34,353 nucleotides of DNA from an uncultured Erysipelotrichaceae bacterium (GTDB taxonomy: Bacteria; Bacillota_I; Bacilli_A; Erysipelotrichales; Erysipelotrichaceae), in contig OMYM01000454.1 of NCBI GenBank assembly GCA_900315225.1, forward strand, positions 1-34,353. Reading direction: 5' to 3'. The notes below the pieces were generated by a model. That model had not been told where the DNA came from, ran no database searches, and worked only from the letters and a program-made list of their open reading frames with translations. The translations under genes were made by a program, and so were the position numbers. Below, piece by piece: positions 31,437-34,353 of the stretch (positions within the stretch are counted from its first letter, which is position 1; each line of letters begins with the position of its first letter).

Positions 31437-33890
31437 ATGACAGACTACAGATGTATCCGTTGCGGGAAAGCAATGAAGATCAATTCTGGTGATGAGATTG
31501 GCACATGCAACCATTGTGGTACAGAGCAAGTGTTGCCTTTGATCACGAATGATAATGTGGCAAAATCGTATATTATCGCAAACAATTACTTTATTGAAAA
31601 TGAATATGAAAAGGCAGAAGGCAACTACGAGCCTCTTGCAAAAGAGAATCAAAGCGATCCATTTCCCCAGTGGATGTTGATGCTATGCAGGTATGGTGTT
31701 CAATACTGCAAGAGTGACGAATCCTCGGAATGGAAGCTGAACATCCAGCGTTTCCAAGAAAGAAGGGTTCTCAACGACAGCTACTATGATTGTGCGATAA
31801 ACCTTGCTAACAATAAGCAAAAGTCATTGTTCATGCAGGAAGCAAAGGAACTTGAGGGAATGCGTGCCCGCATAGAGACAATCTCGTTTAAGGAAATGAA
31901 GGAGATGCCTGTCGATGTCTTTATCAGCTACAAGGAGAAGGATGCATCGGAGAACAAGACCGATGACTCCGCATGGGCTGAGACGCTCTACTATGATTTG
32001 ATGAGGCAGGGACTCAGGGTGTTCTATGCGCCTGTCAGCCTCAAGGGCAAGGTGGGGGAGTTCTTCGAGTCATACATCTACGCCGCCATTCATTCTGCCA
32101 AGGTGATGATTGTCCTTGGGACAAAGAAGGAATACTTTGAATCGCCGTGGATTCGCAATGAATGGAGTCGTTTCCTTGCCCTTGTGAAGGAAAGCAAGGA
32201 CAAGAAACTGATCACCGTTTACCGCAATATGAAGCAAAGCGAATTGCCAGAAAAGCTTTCCTCTCTCCAAGCAATTGAAATGAGCGGCGAATGGCTCAAG
32301 ACCGTTGAGGATCAGGTGGCTGCTACATTGTCCGTAACCTCCATGCAGCTACCACGAATATTGAAAAGGGGATTCGAATTCTTGAAAGAAGGAAACTCCA
32401 GTAGCGCAAATGGTCAGTTTGAAAAGATGCTGGATACCGATGATGCTAGCGCTACCGCATATGCCATGGCATATGTTGGAAAACTTATGATTGAGCTGCA
32501 TGTCAAGTCCTTGCAAGAACTGCAAGCCCTTAATGAACCGTTCAATGACCACAAGTACTATAAAAAGGCGATGAATGAGAAATCATCCCAGACAACACAG
32601 ATGCTTGAGGACTACACGAGAAGGATTGAGGAGAGGAAGGAGTACAACCGTAAGCTCAACATATACAACGAAGCGAAAGAGATGATGGATTCCGCAAAGA
32701 CGGAAGATGAATTCCGCAAAGCGGCAATGAGATTCGCCGAGATACCAGGCTTTCAGGATGCCTCAAAGATGAAAGAAGAGTGCCTTGATAGGGTCAAAGA
32801 CATCATATATCACTTGGCTAAAGATAAGATGATGGAGAACACTTTTGATGGCTACGAAGATGCGATCAAGATATTCAATCAAATTCGAGAATGGAGTGAT
32901 TCCCTCAAACAGGCTGAAAACTGTAGAAAAGCAATAGATCAACTTAAGGTCAAAACCTACGCAAAGGCAAAGGAAGCTTTCTTGGCAGCGACCACCAGCC
33001 AGCAGTATGAATCTGCGTCCATACTCTTAGAAACAATCAAAGGATACAAAGAAGCTGACCTTCTAGCTGAAGTATGTCGCAATGCAGCAAAAAAAGCAAA
33101 TGAACACGAAATATTTATTAACGTGATGTACAATCTTTTTTACGACAATCAGAAAGGATACGCCGACTCTTTACAAAGGCTTGAAACTATTTCGGGATGG
33201 AGAAATGTAGAAAGCGTTGAACGGTTTTATGAATGGTTGAAGGTTCAGAACTACGAGATTCGCTTTGGTGAACGCATAAAAAAGATAGCAAATGCCAAAA
33301 TTGGAGAAATTGTTCAGTTTGGAAGATACTTCCAAGATAAGAATGGAATGGAAAAAACAACAATTGATTGGAGAGTATTGGCAAGAGAAAAAAATAGGCT
33401 ATTGCTGATTGGTGAGCGTGTTTTGGAGTGTAAGCGATACAATGAAACTGACAAAAACATAACATGGCAGCACTGTACATTGAAAAGATGGCTGAATGAA
33501 TTCTTTATCAAGGAAGCGTTCAACAATGAGGAAATGAAGTTGATTGTTGGAAATAATACACAAATTGATGAAACCGTTATGAATGACCTAAATCGTGTGA
33601 TGAATACTGACAAAGTATTTCTCCTAACTATAGAAGAAGCTAAGAAATACTTTGCAAGCGATAAGGATAGGGGGTGCAAGGCTACTGAATATGCCGAGAA
33701 TAAGAATGTTAAAATTGATGAGAATAATAATTGTCCGTGGTTTCTTTGCTCATCAGGCATATTTAGCAGTGATGTTGCCATTGTACACGGTAATGGCTCA
33801 ATTGATACTTTCGGTTATGCTGTCAGTGATGATGGGGTGGGCGTGCGTCCTGCTTTGTGGGTTATCCTGAACTTTGCACCTGTAAATTGA
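31437..33890 (+). CDS. Zinc-ribbon/TIR/DUF6273 protein, putative defence effector
   Basis: 817 aa. The ATG at 31437 follows GGGGAGGA; a TTG at 31407 is less likely. The N-terminal zinc ribbon has C6, C9, C24 and C27. A TIR domain spans about 159-290 (VDVFISYKEKDAS, LRVFYAPVSLKG, IHSAKVMIVLGTKKEYFESPW). Its Glu in EFFESYIYAAI, near 211, fits the catalytic Glu of NAD-cleaving TIRs such as SARM1. Three helical repeats of about 45 residues lie at 404-555 (YNEAKEMMDSAKT, MMENTFDGYEDAIKIF, YAKAKEAFLAATT). A C-terminal DUF6273 domain (about 622-817) follows: GEIVQFGRYF, IDWRVLAREKNRLLLI, TLKRWLNEFF, GVRPALWV. TIR NADases usually kill or arrest infected cells after a trigger, and DUF6273 may be the sensing part (inference). 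Confidence 0.85.
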   Translation: MTDYRCIRCGKAMKINSGDEIGTCNHCGTEQVLPLITNDNVAKSYIIANNYFIENEYEKAEGNYEPLAKENQSDPFPQWMLMLCRYGVQYCKSDESSEWKLNIQRFQERRVLNDSYYDCAINLANNKQKSLFMQEAKELEGMRARIETISFKEMKEMPVDVFISYKEKDASENKTDDSAWAETLYYDLMRQGLRVFYAPVSLKGKVGEFFESYIYAAIHSAKVMIVLGTKKEYFESPWIRNEWSRFLALVKESKDKKLITVYRNMKQSELPEKLSSLQAIEMSGEWLKTVEDQVAATLSVTSMQLPRILKRGFEFLKEGNSSSANGQFEKMLDTDDASATAYAMAYVGKLMIELHVKSLQELQALNEPFNDHKYYKKAMNEKSSQTTQMLEDYTRRIEERKEYNRKLNIYNEAKEMMDSAKTEDEFRKAAMRFAEIPGFQDASKMKEECLDRVKDIIYHLAKDKMMENTFDGYEDAIKIFNQIREWSDSLKQAENCRKAIDQLKVKTYAKAKEAFLAATTSQQYESASILLETIKGYKEADLLAEVCRNAAKKANEHEIFINVMYNLFYDNQKGYADSLQRLETISGWRNVESVERFYEWLKVQNYEIRFGERIKKIANAKIGEIVQFGRYFQDKNGMEKTTIDWRVLAREKNRLLLIGERVLECKRYNETDKNITWQHCTLKRWLNEFFIKEAFNNEEMKLIVGNNTQIDETVMNDLNRVMNTDKVFLLTIEEAKKYFASDKDRGCKATEYAENKNVKIDENNNCPWFLCSSGIFSSDVAIVHGNGSIDTFGYAVSDDGVGVRPALWVILNFAPVN

Positions 33891-34276
33891 TTTGAAGGAA
33901 AAGTGACCAGAGCAGCTTTGCAAAGCGTTTTTTAAGCAGTTATGGTTCCAAATAGAGAGGTGAGATGAAGTGGTTCAACACAAGTTACATGTGCTGTTTC
34001 CTTGAGTCTTTGTTCGTGTGCCAACGCGAGCGGTAGTGTGAATGAGCTGTAGACTTTACAGGGTTCTTCATTCTCAGGGGTACTGCTTTATAAGAGTATG
34101 TGGCGGATACATACTTTTAAACTCAATGTTTCTGGCGATGCTGAGTGAAGTCAAAAACATGAGTGTGATAACAAATGAAAAATAATCGCTACTTCTTATT
34201 GACGATAATTACTTTGGAAAGGGTTATCTGGCATTTTGCGACATATGTCTAAAAAAGAGAAGCACTTGCTTCTCTT
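33891..34276. other. Intergenic region without a recognisable gene
   Basis: No frame with coding character was seen on either strand between the TIR gene and the terminator at 34253-34278. The short ATG at 33965 on the plus strand leads to a frame of only about two dozen codons. The composition is mixed and could be decayed sequence. Confidence 0.5.
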
Positions 34277-34278
34277 TT
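34253..34278. terminator. Bidirectional hairpin terminator
   Basis: A 12-bp perfect stem AAAAGAGAAGCA/TGCTTCTCTTTT (34253-34264 with 34267-34278, loop CT) has A/T tails on both sides. It can end transcripts from either strand, and fits directly behind a minus-strand gene entering from the right edge. Confidence 0.8.
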
Positions 34279-34353
34279 AGTTTGTTATGATATCACTGTA
34301 GGCACGATCTAGCAGGAAACATAGGTTCTGTAGCATTTTCACATTGCCTGGAC
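34277..34353 (-). CDS. Possible C-terminal end of a gene running in from the right edge
   Basis: A minus-strand frame is open from the window edge to a TAA at 34277-34279, reading PGNVKMLQNLCFLLDRAYSD and four more residues. It has a helix-like composition and the terminator stem overlaps its stop, which supports a real gene end. The 24 visible residues are too few for a family call, and an open frame of this length could be chance. Confidence 0.35.
   Translation of the reverse strand, partial: PGNVKMLQNLCFLLDRAYSDIITN

Noticed and set aside
1..34353. CRISPR arrays, tRNA, rRNA, complete insertion sequences
   Set aside because: I saw no regularly spaced direct repeats, no tRNA-like cloverleaf ends, no rRNA sequence and no transposase with terminal inverted repeats. 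A covariance-model scan would be the decisive check.

Overview
The window looks like a chromosomal segment of a low-to-moderate-GC Firmicute (Bacillota), plausibly an Erysipelotrichia- or Clostridia-like gut commensal. The basis is strong AGGAGG-type ribosome sites, sigma-A-like promoters, short hairpin/T-tract terminators, many small lipoproteins, CNNM/CorC transporters, a cobalamin riboswitch with an ECF S component, and a secreted flavinylated reductase. The exact taxon is an inference. I see no rRNA, tRNA, CRISPR array or complete insertion sequence.

Left part (about 0.2-8.5 kb, minus strand). A LytTR regulator is preceded by a 12-bp direct repeat with a 20-bp period. It is followed by a small secreted Gly/Tyr-rich protein, two lipoproteins (a sugar-binding-like protein and a propeller-like protein) and an ABC ATPase/permease pair. 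The genes from the first lipoprotein onward overlap or nearly touch. The sugar-binding-like gene is split by a 513-nt ORF-less group II intron (4331-4843), and removing it restores one frame exactly. Next to this operon is a B12-riboswitch-controlled DUF4430 protein with an ECF S component, probably for cobalamin uptake.

Middle part (8.5-20.8 kb, nearly all plus strand). There are four transcription units: an ECF sigma factor/anti-sigma-like pair with an alpha/beta hydrolase and a HAD phosphatase; aspartokinase with a degenerate aldo-keto-reductase-like protein, a lipoprotein and a surface FMN/FAD lipoprotein; a second ECF sigma/zinc anti-sigma pair; and tandem CNNM/CorC paralogs. A metallophosphoesterase lies on the minus strand. 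The terminator of the first unit lies inside its coding sequence.

Right part (20.8-34.3 kb) is accessory and defence-like. It holds a C5-cytosine methyltransferase, an MmeI-like DNA methyltransferase without its N-terminal nuclease portion, and a zinc-ribbon membrane protein. A visibly AT-richer block (about 25.4-31.3 kb) follows, with a 712-aa protein of unknown family and a 1045-aa protein. The latter has a kinase-like segment, Rossmann-like region, RyR-like motif and nuclease-like C-terminus, and its 5' end looks damaged. The block is followed by a zinc-ribbon/TIR/DUF6273 protein with its own promoter. The best candidate for an undescribed system is this 712-aa / 1045-aa / TIR cluster. A second candidate is the LytTR-secreted-protein-lipoprotein-ABC operon with its intron.
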